Shown piece after piece: positions 1-10,837 of a stretch of 64,000 nucleotides of DNA. Position 1 is the stretch's first letter. Each line of letters begins with the position of its first letter. The notes under the pieces were generated by a model, which had not been told where the DNA came from, searched no databases, and worked only from the letters and a program-made list of their open reading frames with translations. Source of the stretch: Lactifluus volemus (lineage: Eukaryota; Basidiomycota; Agaricomycetes; Russulales; Russulaceae); the NCBI GenBank assembly GCA_022376515.1, contig WTXI01000008.1:248001-312000 (forward strand), in the 5' to 3' direction. Made by a program: the position numbers and the translations under genes.

Positions 1-13
1 TGCCGCCAGGCGT

Positions 14-2942
14 TTATGTAGTCTGCTTATTCGTACGGAATCGTAAAAGAGGGGCTAGTCCAGACAGGGCACACGGCTTCTTTAGAAACTCATGCTATAG
101 GTAGACATAAGAACAAAGAAATGCCCATATAAATCGCTGAAAAGACGCACCTCAAGCAACTCGCTCGCTGTTGCACGGCTCTTCACATCCACACACAGGC
201 AAACGCTCAAAAATGACTTGAGCTCGCGTGAAAGCGCTTCGGGCTTCTTCAGGGTAGGCGTGCCATTTGTCGCGATCAAGTAGAGCGCTTTGAGTGGTTC
301 TTCATCAAGATATGGTGGCTCCTGTTCTATCATCTCGATAGCCATGATACCGAGCGACCAGATATCGACCTTGGCACCGTACTCTTTCTGCTTCACAACT
401 TCGGGCGCCATCCAATACGGGGTGCCTACCATCGTTGCGCGCTTCGACTTCTGGTCGGTCAGCTTCGCGCAGAAGCCGAAATCGGCTAGGAAAGAAAAAA
501 AATGATTCAGTTGAATCACAGGATGGGAATCCTTGAAGAGACGCACTGATTTTGACTCGCCCCGCTGCATCGAGCAATACATTGTCAGATTTGATATCGC
601 GATGGATAATATGCTGGCTATGTAAATGTCCGAGACCTTTGCATGTCTGCCAGTTGTCAGTCCACGTGTGTCCCCAACGCTGGAAGAAATACGATTCAAA
701 CCTCGTTTGAAATGCAGGCGATTTGATCTTCCTCCAACGTATTGTTTTCAATTATGTCGGTCAGCGCACCCCCTTCCATGAATTCCATGACCACCCAAAG
801 TTCATTCCCGCGCACGAGATAGGAGTTCAGGAAATTGACAATATTCGGATGGCGGCTCTCCTTCATCACCATAATCTCATTCACAATGAGCTCCTTGCGT
901 GGCTGCGTCGTGAGATCCATCTCCTTAATCGCAACCTTCTTCCCCGTTGCAAGTGTCTTGGCGACATACACATGCCCAGAGGCACTGCAACGAGTTGTGC
1001 TGAGTCACGGAATTATATTCCAGAATTTGAGGGATGACGTACCCCTGACCGATCTTCTTGATCTTGCTAAACAGCAGCTTTGGGTCCCCTGAATCAACTA
1101 CGCTGCGCATCTTTTCCATGATCTGGCCTTCGGTCATGGTACTAATCCGCTTCTCAACCTCTTTCGGCTTGGACTTCTCAAGCGCGGCGGCGGCGGCGGC
1201 CACACTTCCGGTGTTAGAAGCCTTGCTATCATCAGTATCATCAACGACAGCAGTGATCCCACCGGGCTGCAGCTTTTTGGTAGTCTGCAAAGGTTTGACG
1301 GACAGTGGGCTGACGTTGGTGGTAGCAGCGTTCAGCTGCGTGGCGGGGGTCGTGTTTGAAGGTGCCGATTTAGCGGCCGCGAGTGCGGGCCGCTGTTGCT
1401 CGTCTTCCAAGCGCTCTTTCTCTTTCTCTTGTTCCCGCTGTGCCCGTTGACGTTGTTGCTCTCGTTCGCGCTCTCGCTCCCGTTCCCGTTCCCTCTCGCG
1501 CTCCCGCTCGCGCAAACGTTCGCGATCCCGGTCTTCGGGTCGCAGCGTCTGCATCGAGTCTTTGCGGTCTGAGAGAGTTACATCACCCGGACTCTGAGCT
1601 TTAGTGCGTTGCCTCTGGTCTAAATGATCTGGCTTTGCGGCAGAAGGTGCAGACTGCGAGGGTGGTGTGGATGGTGCAGGACGGTTGCCAGTGAGGAGTG
1701 GGCGTGGTGGTGCAGGACGTGTGGCGGAGAGGCCAGGCAGCGCGGGTCTCTGTGTCCCGTTTGTCTGGGAGACACCAATTGTATGAGAATATGTGCCATT
1801 GACGTACTCAGCGGCACGTTGAGCACCCAATGCGAGATTTGTACTGGGAGAGTCGGCGTTTGAGACGGGTGGCGCGGAATCTTGCCGGAGGAGTTGAGGT
1901 CGAGGGCTCTCAGCAAGTGATGGTAGCTTTCCGAGGCCTCCGAGGCCTGTACCGGCACCGAATCGAGCTAGGATCCAATCTGAGAATATGACAGATGAAG
2001 GGAATGCAGGGAGGCGCACGTGTGTTGGTAGCACTCGTTATCCGCGTCGCTGGCGAAAGACCCATTTCCTCCATCTCACGTTTCTGATGATCAGTGTAGA
2101 ATTCGAGCACATCGAGAACTGCCTGTGGATTACGCTGATAATCTTCGCGTGTTATTGCTGACTGAGTGAGTAACTTGCTCCACTGTTCGGGCATGCCCTG
2201 TTCGCTGTTGGCAGGCTGCTAGAGTAGAAAAGAGGTAAATAACGTACTGTAAAGCCGCCGGAGACGGGGTCGAACCCAACATGGACTTTGTGGACGAAAT
2301 TTGTGGGATTGCTCACACCGCTGAGGGGACTTCGAGAATAAATATCGTCCTGCCATCCATATAATTCCTCGTCCCCCTTCATAGAGAGGTAATAACGTTT
2401 ATCTCTCGTTTCGAGGAGTAAACAATAAGGTTTCAAGTCTGTACGTTCGACATTGGCCAAGTCACGGAGTTGGATGATACTCTGAGGGGGTGCCGCCTGT
2501 TAAGACAACGGGTAAGTCTCGGACCCCAAAGGATTGCTCCGAATAGCTACGGAAACGAGGCGCATCTACGCATAGGATGGTTTCGCGAACAAAACAGAGA
2601 TCGCGCGTCGAGTAGCCTTCAAATCGGGGCGGGTACATGTCGGAGGCTAGCACAAAAGCTCACCTCGTTCTTGTGCACAGAAAGTGATTGCTCCCTGAGT
2701 ATTAACCACTTCTCTCGCCAGATCCAGCTAGCAAAGGCATCTTCCTTAAAGCCGACGGGACCCTGGCGAACAATATCTGACATGACTGGAATTGCCGAGG
2801 TACGATTCGGGAATCCGCCGATGTTTGGCGTGCCACCGATGCCCGAGTAAGAAGGTGCATAGGAAGAAGTTGAGGCTAGGGATGGAGCAAGCGTTAGGGA
2901 GGAACTGCTGGAGAAGGCAGTTGAAGATGAGCTTGTAGACAC
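14..2942 (-). CDS. CLA4: Cla4-type p21-activated Ser/Thr protein kinase
   Basis: A Cdc42/Rac-effector kinase of the PAK family; Cla4 members act at the plasma membrane in polarity, septin organisation and cytokinesis. Seen on the minus strand in about eight or more exons, roughly 800 residues, the usual Cla4 size. Domain order is a Ser-rich leader; a PH domain ([13 protein letters not shown] near 2780, continuing after an intron at 2497-2663); a CRIB/PBD ([14 protein letters not shown] near 2300, then GMPEQW); a linker with a long Arg/Glu/Gln run (about 1395-1510); then the kinase. Kinase landmarks are [12 protein letters not shown] (split by an intron near 1000), [16 protein letters not shown] and [10 protein letters not shown] 56-nt intron (95-150) precedes the last exon, which begins HEFLKKPC and stops with TAA at 14-16. 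PH plus CRIB separates it from Ste20-type PAKs. The start is unresolved: the first exon is open to 2942 without an in-frame ATG until MSDIV near 2784, and an ATG at 3011-3013 is out of frame, so an upstream exon is possible. Confidence 0.9.
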
Positions 2943-3475
2943 TTGACGGACGGGAACTTGTGGAGCGGGCGGGAGGGCGTGAGAGAGGTAGCAGTAACCT
3001 GGTTAAACGCCATGAGAGGGGGTTAAAGGGGAGAAGGAGGACGGGAAGGGTGAGCGGGCGTGTCAAGTGTGTTAAGATAAGTTGGTGTGGTACGAGCGCA
3101 CAGAAGACCAGTTGTGGATTCAATGTGGAATTGTGGCCGATCGGAGACGAGGAAAATGTGAGGCGAGCCGAAAAATAAAAGAAAAAAGAAGAAAATAAAA
3201 GAGAATCGTAAAGTTGGTAGGAGATGGTGATGGTGGTGACACTAACTCAGGTCGTAGCTAAGGTCCAACTCGGACCAGCCACTGACTGACTGCCAGGCGG
3301 TGCTTGATGCTTGATGACCTGATACAGTACTGCCCTGTCACCCTTTTCTACTCTATCTTCCTACCTACCTACAGTAAACATTTGACCATACTACTAGGCG
3401 TATAAGTCGGTTGGATTGCTCAAGTACGGGATGAACGTAGAGTAGGACAAAAAAATAACAAAGAATAACCCGCGC
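2943..3475. promoter_or_regulatory. Region upstream of CLA4 and downstream of uS19m
   Basis: About 530 nt between the first visible CLA4 exon and the uS19m stop codon; both genes are on the minus strand. It should hold the CLA4 promoter, 5' leader and possibly a missing first exon, plus the uS19m 3' end. The purine-rich stretch at 2955-3060 on the plus strand is a pyrimidine-rich tract on the CLA4 sense strand. No TATA box or other specific site could be defended. Confidence 0.4.
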
Positions 3476-3935
3476 CTACTTGTTCTTCGTGTGTCTATGA
3501 GTACCAGCCATGTCAGCGCGATGGCTCGAACGGCAAGAAAACCAACACACGCACTTATACACGAACCGCTTTTTTGTATGCGAAAATTCTCCCAACTTGT
3601 GCCCGATCATGTCCTGCGTAACCGTCACAGGGACGTAGTCCTTTCCGTTGTGCACGAGAAACCGAACCCTACAAATCGATGTCAGGTCCAACCACCCCAT
3701 TCTTGGGAGTAACAAAAGGCAGATCGATCACCTACCCGACAAAATTTGGTAGGATAGTGCACGAACGCGCATCAGTTTTTATTGGGGTGTTGTTTGCAAG
3801 CGCTTCGCGTATGTTGGGGAACGCAACGAAGAACGGCCCTGCGAGTCGTTTAGTGTCATATATCCTCATCCTGGGATCGAATGGCTAACCTTTCCATATG
3901 GACCGTCCTGAACGCAGAACGACTGAGGGGTGCAT
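3476..3935 (-). CDS. RSM19: Mitochondrial small-subunit ribosomal protein uS19m (Rsm19-like)
   Basis: Component of the mitochondrial ribosome small-subunit head, family uS19. Four exons on the minus strand give 94 residues, normal for the family. Exon 1 starts at ATG 3933-3935 and ends in SIWKG, the conserved N-terminal motif. Introns lie at 3839-3889 and 3669-3735 and, before the last exon, at 3495-3554. The middle exons read [30 protein letters not shown] and then [14 protein letters not shown] and MIGHKLGEF, which are diagnostic of uS19. Splicing out the last intron gives the lysine-rich tail YKHTKNK and a TAG at 3476-3478; without that splice the tail does not match the family. A strong N-terminal presequence is not obvious, as is common for small mitoribosomal proteins. 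Confidence 0.92.
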
Positions 3936-4747
3936 TTTCAGTACGGTCCGGAGTAAATCCGGGAAAGTGCAATGCGCCAGAAAAGCCACGTGGAAGGCCC
4001 ACGGCGGACCTTTTCCCAGAGTCGATCTCTCAATACCGCAAGGTTCACTTCTCAGTCCTCTAGCACAAAATATCCGCTCGACCTCCAAGAGAACTCGTGG
4101 TTACACCTGTACTACCAATTCCTGTGTCTGTGACCCGTGCGAGTACAGTACATGCCTTCCCCTTTCCATGTTGACAAGCTGACAAGTCTTGAAATCAACC
4201 GTTATATCAGCGCTGAACCCAATAGCTGGACACGAAGCTAGACACGTTCGCTCAAGACATCGAACGCTCGACTTTGTAAACGGTCAGCTTTTTCATGGGA
4301 CAAGGTCAAAGTAGGCAAGTCGATCGCAGGACTCAAAGGACGATAAAATCCCGCCAATTTACCGTTGTTGGATGAAAAAAACGCCGATCGATGGCCGATC
4401 GAGGATCAAAGCAGGAGTGGACTGGTGATACGCTAGTCAATTGGCAGTCATAATCCAATCTTGTCTTCAGAACTCCTCAGTGTGTGACTATTGTTACCGA
4501 TTCTGTCGGAAAAAGAGTGAAAGTTGATGGCCGAGGACAATTCTTCAGACGATACGCTTTGCTGAATGGCGACTACTTGGTTAAGATGAAACATTTGTTA
4601 CTACAAGGCGGTTCGTGTACAGTACTGTACCATACCACCGGTACGGGTACCGGGATGACCGGCAGTGTCCGGCCCAGCTAGTCGAAACATAAAAGATGGT
4701 GTTGAGGTGTCATATCCATCCCCTCGAGCCTTCATGCACTGTTACAG
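3936..4747. promoter_or_regulatory. Divergent intergenic region between uS19m and the trehalose-complex gene
   Basis: About 810 nt separating two divergently transcribed genes, so promoters for both should lie here. One CCCCT pentamer, the core of the fungal stress-response element, occurs near 4721, some 25 nt before the plus-strand ATG; a single pentamer is weak evidence. No open frame with recognisable similarity was seen. Confidence 0.35.
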
Positions 4748-7700
4748 ATGAGCTCCTTCAGAAACCATCGTATTGTGATTGCGTCCCTTTTTCTTCCTAA
4801 TACTGTAGTGCTGGGCGAGTCGCACCCTTCCACCCCAGAAGGCACTGCTGTCCAACCACCCCTCTCATTGCCGTCTGCTTTCCCTGGTCATACCAAGGAC
4901 CAAGGCTTTAATCTATCCTTGCCACCTTCAAAGGTCCGCACTCCTGGACCAATCTTCAGCATCGTGGAAGATCTGAAAGATAAGGCAAGTCTGGGTTCAC
5001 TGGCCCCTTTAGCTTGAAATTTGCCAAGATGTGTGGCACATATTCCCGGTCCGATGAGCCCCGGCGTGACCATTCCGCTGATTCCCTGCTTTAGTCTCGC
5101 ACTGGCACTCCTGCCGTCACCCCTGGCGTGGAACACGCCGGCAGTCCATTATTCGCCACATTGACACCACTCACGTCATTGGGGTTCATTGATACAAAAA
5201 CCAAGCCTCCTTCACATAAGGGCTTCAGCGCCCCCCCAGAATCGCCTGCTATCATTCGCCCACGCTCCGTTGAGGAGCATTATGCACACATCCCGCTCCG
5301 CTCTCAGCGCAAAACTTCTCGCTCAATTGCACGTCGCCCCATTTCTGATTCGCCCATCGGTCGCCAATATCACGTTGAGCCGAACCCTCACGGCAATGGC
5401 GGTCTCATTAATGCCGTAAAATCTCTCGACGAGCGCCTGAAGCGCAAACGGTGGGTTGGGACCCTTGGGACAAACACAGATTCTTTCAAGGAACCACTTC
5501 GTCGAAATATTGACTTCCGTATGGCGGAGGAATATGACAGTTCACCTATCTGGATTCCCGACGACGAATTCACCCAATTTTATGACAATTTCTGCCACCA
5601 GGTACTGTGGCCGTGTTTACATTACGTGGTCCCGGATGCGCCCAAGACCAAGGCTTTCTATGAAAGCTCGAGCTACAAGCAATACGTTTCAGTAAACCAA
5701 CGGTTTGCGGATAAGATTGTCGCAACGTACCAAGAAGGCGATATCAGTGTGTTTGATCATTGGAATGTGTCTTATGTACACTGATCTGCTGCAAAGTCTG
5801 GGTCAATGACTACCACTTGATGCTGGTGCCTCAGTTTGTCCGGGCAAAATTGCCCACCGCAATCATCGGTTTTTTTTTGCATGTTGCGTTTCCTTCATCA
5901 GAAATCTTCCGCTGCTTGTCAGTCCGCGAGTCCCTGCTTCGCGGAATGCTTTCGGCGGACCTCATCGGTTTCCAAACGGCCAACTACGCCCGCCACTTCC
6001 GACAGACCGTCTCCCGAATTTTGTCTTTGGAAACGTTGCCTAAAGGTATCCAGTCGGATGATCACTTTGTCGATGTCGGTGTGTTCCCCGTTGGTATCGA
6101 CGTTAAGGCTCTCAAAGAGAAGAGGTAACCGACATTTTCCCACTTCTTCAGAAGTCACTTGATTGCGATCGGTGCTGATAGGGAACTCCGGATAGGCGTG
6201 ACGCCGAGGTTGCCCAATGGGTTCAGACATTGACAGAGCGGTATGCTGGCGTGAAACTTGTTGTTGGTCGCGACAAGCTTGACGAGGTTCAGGTCTGCCC
6301 CGTTCTTCCCTACTACCATCCATAGCATTTACCGACCTACTATCCAGGGAGTACGCCATAAACTATTGGCATTTGAAGCATTCCTAGAAAAGAATCCAGA
6401 GTACCATCAGAAGGTTGTTCTCATTCAAGTCGCGCTACAAACGTCAGAAGAAAACGAGGCACACGGGGGCGTAGCAGATGTCGTTGCCCGTATCAACTCG
6501 CGTTTTCCACCCTGACGTATCAACCTGTTGTCTTCCTTCACACCGATGACCTCAGTTTTAGTCAGTACCTTGCACTCCTGACGGTTGCCGACGCATTTCT
6601 TGTCACTAGCATGCGCGAAGGGATGGCATTGCGCACGCATGAGTTCGTAGTGTGTCAAGAGGAACGACATCGTCCGTTGATTCTGAGCGAGGTGCGTTGA
6701 ATTGTGATTTTTGAACAATTTCTGATCAACACACGTAGTTCACTGGTTCATACAGTTATAGCGGCTTCCGCTCTTGCATCGCAGTGAACCCTTGGGATAC
6801 CCGCAACACTGCAAAGGCAATCCGCCAGGCGCTCACCATGGATGATGACGCGGCGTTTTCACGCTGGGAGGTAAGCCCGCACGGCTATTACTTCTTCATT
6901 GCTTCCATGATCTTCTCTAGGATTTGCACAACCATGTTGTCACGCAGACTGCCCAAGCATTCGTCACCTCGTTCCTCACGCGCTGCTTGCGCATGAACAT
7001 CGAGCACCAGCAGGGCGACTCGGTGGCATCACTGGACCTCGCATTCTTGCTTCCTCGTTATCGCCACTCTCAACGGCGTCTCCTCCTTATCGACTTAGAG
7101 GATACCCTTTGGCAACGACACCCGCAACCTAAGTATGAAGGTCAAGGTGATGATGTCCCTTCGGAAGCAATTAAAGTTGTCAAGCACTTGTCTGAGGACA
7201 GCAAGAATGAGGTGTGGCTGCTGAGCGGACTCCCAGTCAAGACGCTCGATCAAGTTGCGAAGGAAGTGAGAGTCGGACTTGTGTGAGTAAACCGCTTATG
7301 TCACAACGCGGTGTCCGATTGACTAATGATGGGGGTCACAGTGCTGAGAACGGTTGTTTCATCAAGCCAATCCCAGGTAAAAGTGGCGAGTCATCCTGGA
7401 TTACGATGGTAGCGAATTTCAACCTTAAATGGAAGAACGCCTGCATCGAAATCCTCAACTACGTGAGTCAGAGATTAAGTTTGGAATAGCAGGGCATGGA
7501 CTGACACCGAGGGATTGCATAGTTCACTGAGCGAACACCTGGCGCATTCATTGAAGAGCGAGACGCCAGTATTGTGTGGCGCTACTTCAGTGGCGACGAG
7601 GCAGTTGATGCCGGAGACCGTGCTTGGGCACGTCGCCAAGCTGCGGAGGCACAAAACCATATCTTTGATAGGTCCGTCATTTTACTTCTCTTGCTATGCA

Positions 7701-8095
7701 GGCTGAGAATGCATTTTAGTCTGGGCGAGCGATACGGACTGCGCATCATACCGGGAAAGAATGCTTTTCTCATCCTACCAAACTACATCTCGCGGTCGAC
7801 GGCGGTTGGCGCAATTCTACGCCCTGGTGGCCCAACTTTCTCTCCACGTACACCTTCGATCCTATTCGAGGAACATGAGAGCATTGCACATGAAAAGGAT
7901 TTTGTGCTTGCTATTGGTCGTGATGAAAAGTTGTTACGTCGGCTGGCCGAATTGGACCATGCCGAAACGTGCTCCACGGGGACGGGAGGCACCGATGCTC
8001 GGTGGAGGCTTCGACGCGATGAGGTCATTGGTGTACTCGAACAACTCGCGACCGCTCAAGGATCAGCCTCAAATGGCTCTGCAAGGGTCTCTTGA
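4748..8095 (+). CDS. Regulatory subunit of the trehalose synthase complex (Tsl1/Tps3-like), with one apparent frameshift
   Basis: Protein of about 930 residues with a GT20 (trehalose-6-phosphate synthase) domain followed by a HAD/trehalose-phosphatase domain, the architecture of Tps2, Tps3 and Tsl1. The start at 4748 fits the family N-terminus (RIVIASLFLPNTVVLGE). GT20 landmarks are WVNDYHLMLVP, FFLHVAFPSSEIFR and EFVVCQEE. The sugar-phosphate-binding Arg and Lys of active Tps1 are replaced in VVGRDKLDEVQGV. In the phosphatase half the DxDxT signature reads LIDLEDTLW and the later GDDxTD motif reads AIGRDEKLL, so both activities are probably lost and a scaffolding role is inferred. Introns: 4985-5094 (GC-AG), 5747-5796, 6125-6195, 6293-6347, 6692-6738, 6871-6920, 7284-7341, 7463-7522, 7672-7719. 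Between 6503 and 6512 the frame shifts by one base next to a T run, with a TGA at 6513 and no possible intron; this is a sequence error or a recent lesion. Confidence 0.85.
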
Positions 8096-8373
8096 TATAG
8101 AACAAATTATGGCTGGAGAAACATATGACGGGGAAATATTATTAATTAGTATATCTACCCGCATTGCATGAGGTTTGGGATGCATGGATCAAGTTGTGGT
8201 CCAGTTTGCTAGAATAGACATAAACTGCTTGTTTGTGCATGCAGCAAGTCACTTGACTGTAGGGATTGGCATGGGTGCCCATGGGTGCTGAGAGGCTGAC
8301 CCCATCTGCACCTATATGTAGTGTTGCTTGTGAGCCACAGTTGGTGGTGGTGGTGGTGGTGGTGGCTTGAAAC
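8096..8373. other. 3' flank of the trehalose-complex gene up to the repeat block
   Basis: About 280 nt of unique-looking sequence with a (GGT)n microsatellite at about 8343-8364. This is the boundary between gene-dense host sequence and the repeat-rich block. No gene is supported. Confidence 0.5.
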
Positions 8374-8392
8374 ATCAGGAAAACCCAAGGCT
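8374..8392 (+). repeat. Left terminal motif of an ATCAGGAAAACCC-family element
   Basis: The 19 bases beginning ATCAGGAAAACCC are an exact inverted match to 16242-16260. The first 13 bases are also the ends of the five 172-bp palindromes elsewhere in the window. It marks the left edge of a repeat block that runs directly into TGGGTA-rich sequence. Confidence 0.65.
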
Positions 8393-8545
8393 AGGGTACA
8401 ACATGGGTAACCCATGGGTATTTTTATACATACCCTGACCCTAACCCACGAAAACCCATACCCACAGCCATGGGTGGTGGGTTACCCGCATTTTGGCTGC
8501 GGGTAACCCATTTACCCATACCCAGTGGGTAAGGGGTATGGGTTT
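8393..8545. repeat. TGGGTA/TACCCA-rich short repeats
   Basis: Imperfect, often inverted copies of TGGGTA, ATGGGT and their complements, with one CCCTAACCC. A second block of the same kind lies at about 9588-9712. It is probably the subterminal part of a mobile element; it is not a regular tandem telomere array. Confidence 0.6.
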
Positions 8546-8577
8546 GCTCACATAATCAACTCACCCTAATTGCACAC

Positions 8578-8654
8578 CTCAGGATTTGAACTCTCGACTC
8601 ATGCACACATGAACTAGGTTCAAAGTAATCTTTACCATTACACCATCCAGGCTC
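8578..8654 (-). repeat. tRNA-derived SINE-like unit (RNA polymerase III A and B boxes)
   Basis: On the minus strand the sequence TGGTGTAATGG fits the A-box consensus exactly, and GTTCAAATC about 40 nt downstream fits the B box. The flanks do not form an acceptor stem and the T stem has mismatches, so this is not a working tRNA gene. A tRNA-derived SINE head or a decayed tRNA copy fits best; copy number was not testable. Confidence 0.55.
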
Positions 8655-9587
8655 ATTATTTTTTTTCTCTATAGCCTCTCTTAACCTGCTTCCTTGCCTC
8701 AGTCCACACTTTGTCGACATGTTGAACTCTCGCGCTTTGCCTTGTCATCCCCTCACTTTGCTTCCCTCTCTGTCGCCGTGCCCGTATCCCTATCTTTGCC
8801 TCTGCCTCTGTCATCACCTTCCCTTCTCTTGCGCGTTCTCCGTTGCCATCATCGCCAGCCCTCTGTCATCGCTTCGTCTCGCGTCCTTGTGGTCTTTGTG
8901 TTGCTCTCGCTGCCACGGTCGTCCCGCCCTCGGTTGGTGTCATCATTGCGACACCCCCCTCACCACTACCACTGCTGTGGCCTGTTAGCCTCGGTCCATT
9001 GGTTTGTCATGATTCTTTTTTTTGACTTTTTGCAACTAATCTTTCTTTACTTTCTTGTTTCCTATTCCCTCCTCCTGCATCTCTTTCGAGGGATGTCTCA
9101 CCTGTAGACAGTCTATTGGCATCACGGTTGCTCGGGCATCGCTGTTGCGACCGTCCGAGCACCTGACACCTGTGACTTGTGCTATGGTGTGCGTGGTTCC
9201 CCTCCTGTGCTGCCCCTGCCATCTCCCCCCTTGCCGCCGTTCCAACGCAGCCATTGCTGTGCCGCCGCTGCCGTTCCTGACATGGTCATTGCTGCCCACG
9301 TAGTGTTTGTCGTCCCACCGCCGCTGTTCCTGATGCGGTCGTTGCTGCCCATGCAGCGTTTGCCGTCCCACCGCCGCTGTTCCCGACGTGCTGTTGCTGT
9401 CCACGCGCGGTTGCTAACCCCCTGCTGCTGTTCCCGACACAGTGGTTACTGTCCCGACGCCACTACCACCTCGATGCACTGTTCCAACGCCCCCACTGTT
9501 CCTGACACCACCCATACCACATTGTGCATGCCTGCGGCCTGCCCCACCCCCACCACCACAGCCCCTCTACCACCCCACCCACAAGTT
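8655..9587. other. Pyrimidine-rich, low-complexity stretch without a supported gene
   Basis: Strong C/T bias on the plus strand (runs such as CCTCTGCCTCTGTC) opens several frames, all rich in Leu, Ser, Pro and Cys with no domain. From about 9230 to 9440 a degenerate unit containing GCCGCTGTTCCTGA recurs several times. It is interpreted as repeat DNA. Confidence 0.55.
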
Positions 9588-9712
9588 TGGTATGGGTCCC
9601 GCACCTATGGGTACGGGTTGGGTCAGGGTCTGGAAATAGAGACCCTGACCCATACCCATGAGACCCTTACCCACCAAACCCCGGGGTTTACCCTACCCGT
9701 GTTGCACCCTAC
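9588..9712. repeat. Second TGGGTA/TACCC-rich block
   Basis: It resembles 8393-8545 and ends with CCCGTGTTGCACCCTA, a near-complement of the sequence just inside the 8374 terminus (TAGGGTACAACATGGG). The stretch 8374-9712 may therefore be one element that lost its right tip where it joins the next repeat. Confidence 0.5.
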
Positions 9713-10080
9713 CCAAGGCTGCTTAATGGTACTTAGTGGTCTTAATGGTCTTAATTTGTTTTTTTTGCTTGATTTTGCTTGATGAAAATTTTGTTTAAGC
9801 ACAATCAAGCAGCTTAAGCAGACTCAACATGCTCAGCACAATTAAGGCTGGCATTAAGCATGCTTAGTATGCTCAGCACAGTTAAGACTGACATTAAGCA
9901 CACTCAACATATTTAAGCAAGTAATGAAAATTTAAGGGACTTTTAATTGTGCTAAGCAAAAAAAAAAAATTTACATAATTTAACTAATCTGTCTGAAAAA
10001 CTTTGCAAGTTGTGATTCATGAAAATTTCACTAAGTCATGCCATGTTACAGTCACACAGTCACTGTCTCCCTTACATAAA
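9706..10080 (+). repeat. TTAAGC-rich repeat, inverted copy of 15955-16260
   Basis: Starting at CCCAAGGCTGCTTAATGG, this stretch matches the complement of 15955-16260 over about 300 nt: the same order of CTTAGTGGTCTTAATGG, the AAATTTTG/TTTAAGCACAAT region, the TTAAGCA-rich block and the AATTTAAGGGACTTTTAATTG block. Divergence is low to moderate by eye. The two copies form a large inverted pair. Confidence 0.65.
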
Positions 10081-10561
10081 TTTTCTCACATGACTGATTA
10101 CCTACAATTCTCGCATCTGGACTGAGTATAATGGAAATGGGACTGTGACACGATCACAGCATGATAGTAAGGGAGAAGAGAATAATCTTATTGCACCCCA
10201 AAGTATTCTGTTTAAGTACTTGTACAGGTTGGATAAGACATGTGATAATGATAATGACATGCGATGTCAGTGACGTCACATCACAGATGTCAATACTCCT
10301 CCTCATCGTGTGTAATCTATACTCGTGCAATCAACAAAAATGAAGGTGCCTATGAGGTGGGAGAAAGTGAAGATGTAGCCATGAGATGGAGGATATGCAT
10401 AGGATATACAATCAAAAAGTAAAGGTGCCATGAGGCAGGAGAAAGTAAAGATGCAGAAAGTAAAGATGCCATGAGGTGGGAGAAAGTGAAGACACAGCCA
10501 TGAGATGGTGGGTGAAGAAAAAGGTATACTATTCATCTGCTCCTCCTCAGAGAGAACATGT
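10081..10561. repeat. Imperfect minisatellite downstream of a copia pol fragment
   Basis: From about 10338 to 10530 a purine-rich unit containing GAGAAAGTGAAGATG and CCATGAGATGG/GGTGG repeats about four times imperfectly. It lies in what would be the 3' untranslated part of the minus-strand copia remnant. 10081-10337 shows no gene. Confidence 0.5.
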
Positions 10562-10837
10562 CTATGTGTGAGCACTGGCACTCTCCTCCCGCATGGCAGG
10601 GTCATGATCACTATCAGAAAATTGCAGTCTGAGGGAATGGCAGAGGTGACAGAAGTCGGGTTTTACCAGTGGTTTGGTGAGAATGTTGGCAATGTTTGAG
10701 GTAGTGTGACATTGTGTAACTTTGAGGTCCCCAAGGGCAATGAGCTCGTGAATGTGGTGGTATTTCACTCAGATGTGTTTGATGCGAGAGTGTCACATGT
10801 GGTCCTCAGCTATGGTGGTTGCAGCAATGTTGTCGCA
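10562..10837 (-). pseudogene. Copia polyprotein C-terminus (RNase H tail), fragment
   Basis: Minus-strand translation gives KYHHIHELIALGDLKV and NIANILTKPL, the conserved end of Ty1/copia RNase H (H..RELV..G...V and the DxxTKPL motif). The fragment is separated from the rest of its domain by the hAT-like element at 10846-11500. Together with 11509-11860 and 16261-17540 it belongs to one decayed copia. Confidence 0.8.

Noticed and set aside
1058..1604. Plus-strand frames antisense to CLA4
   Set aside because: They mirror the Arg/Glu-rich linker of the kinase; composition artefact.
8393..8545. Telomere-like CCCTAACCC and TGGGTA words
   Set aside because: Only a single CCCTAACCC; the words are irregular, inverted and interior to the window, so not a telomere or interstitial telomeric array.
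8578..8654. Functional tRNA gene on the minus strand
   Set aside because: A and B boxes fit, but no acceptor stem pairs and the T stem has mismatches.
9177..9782. A 201-codon plus-strand frame
   Set aside because: Low-complexity Pro/Cys/Ser sequence running through two repeat blocks; no start context, introns or domain.
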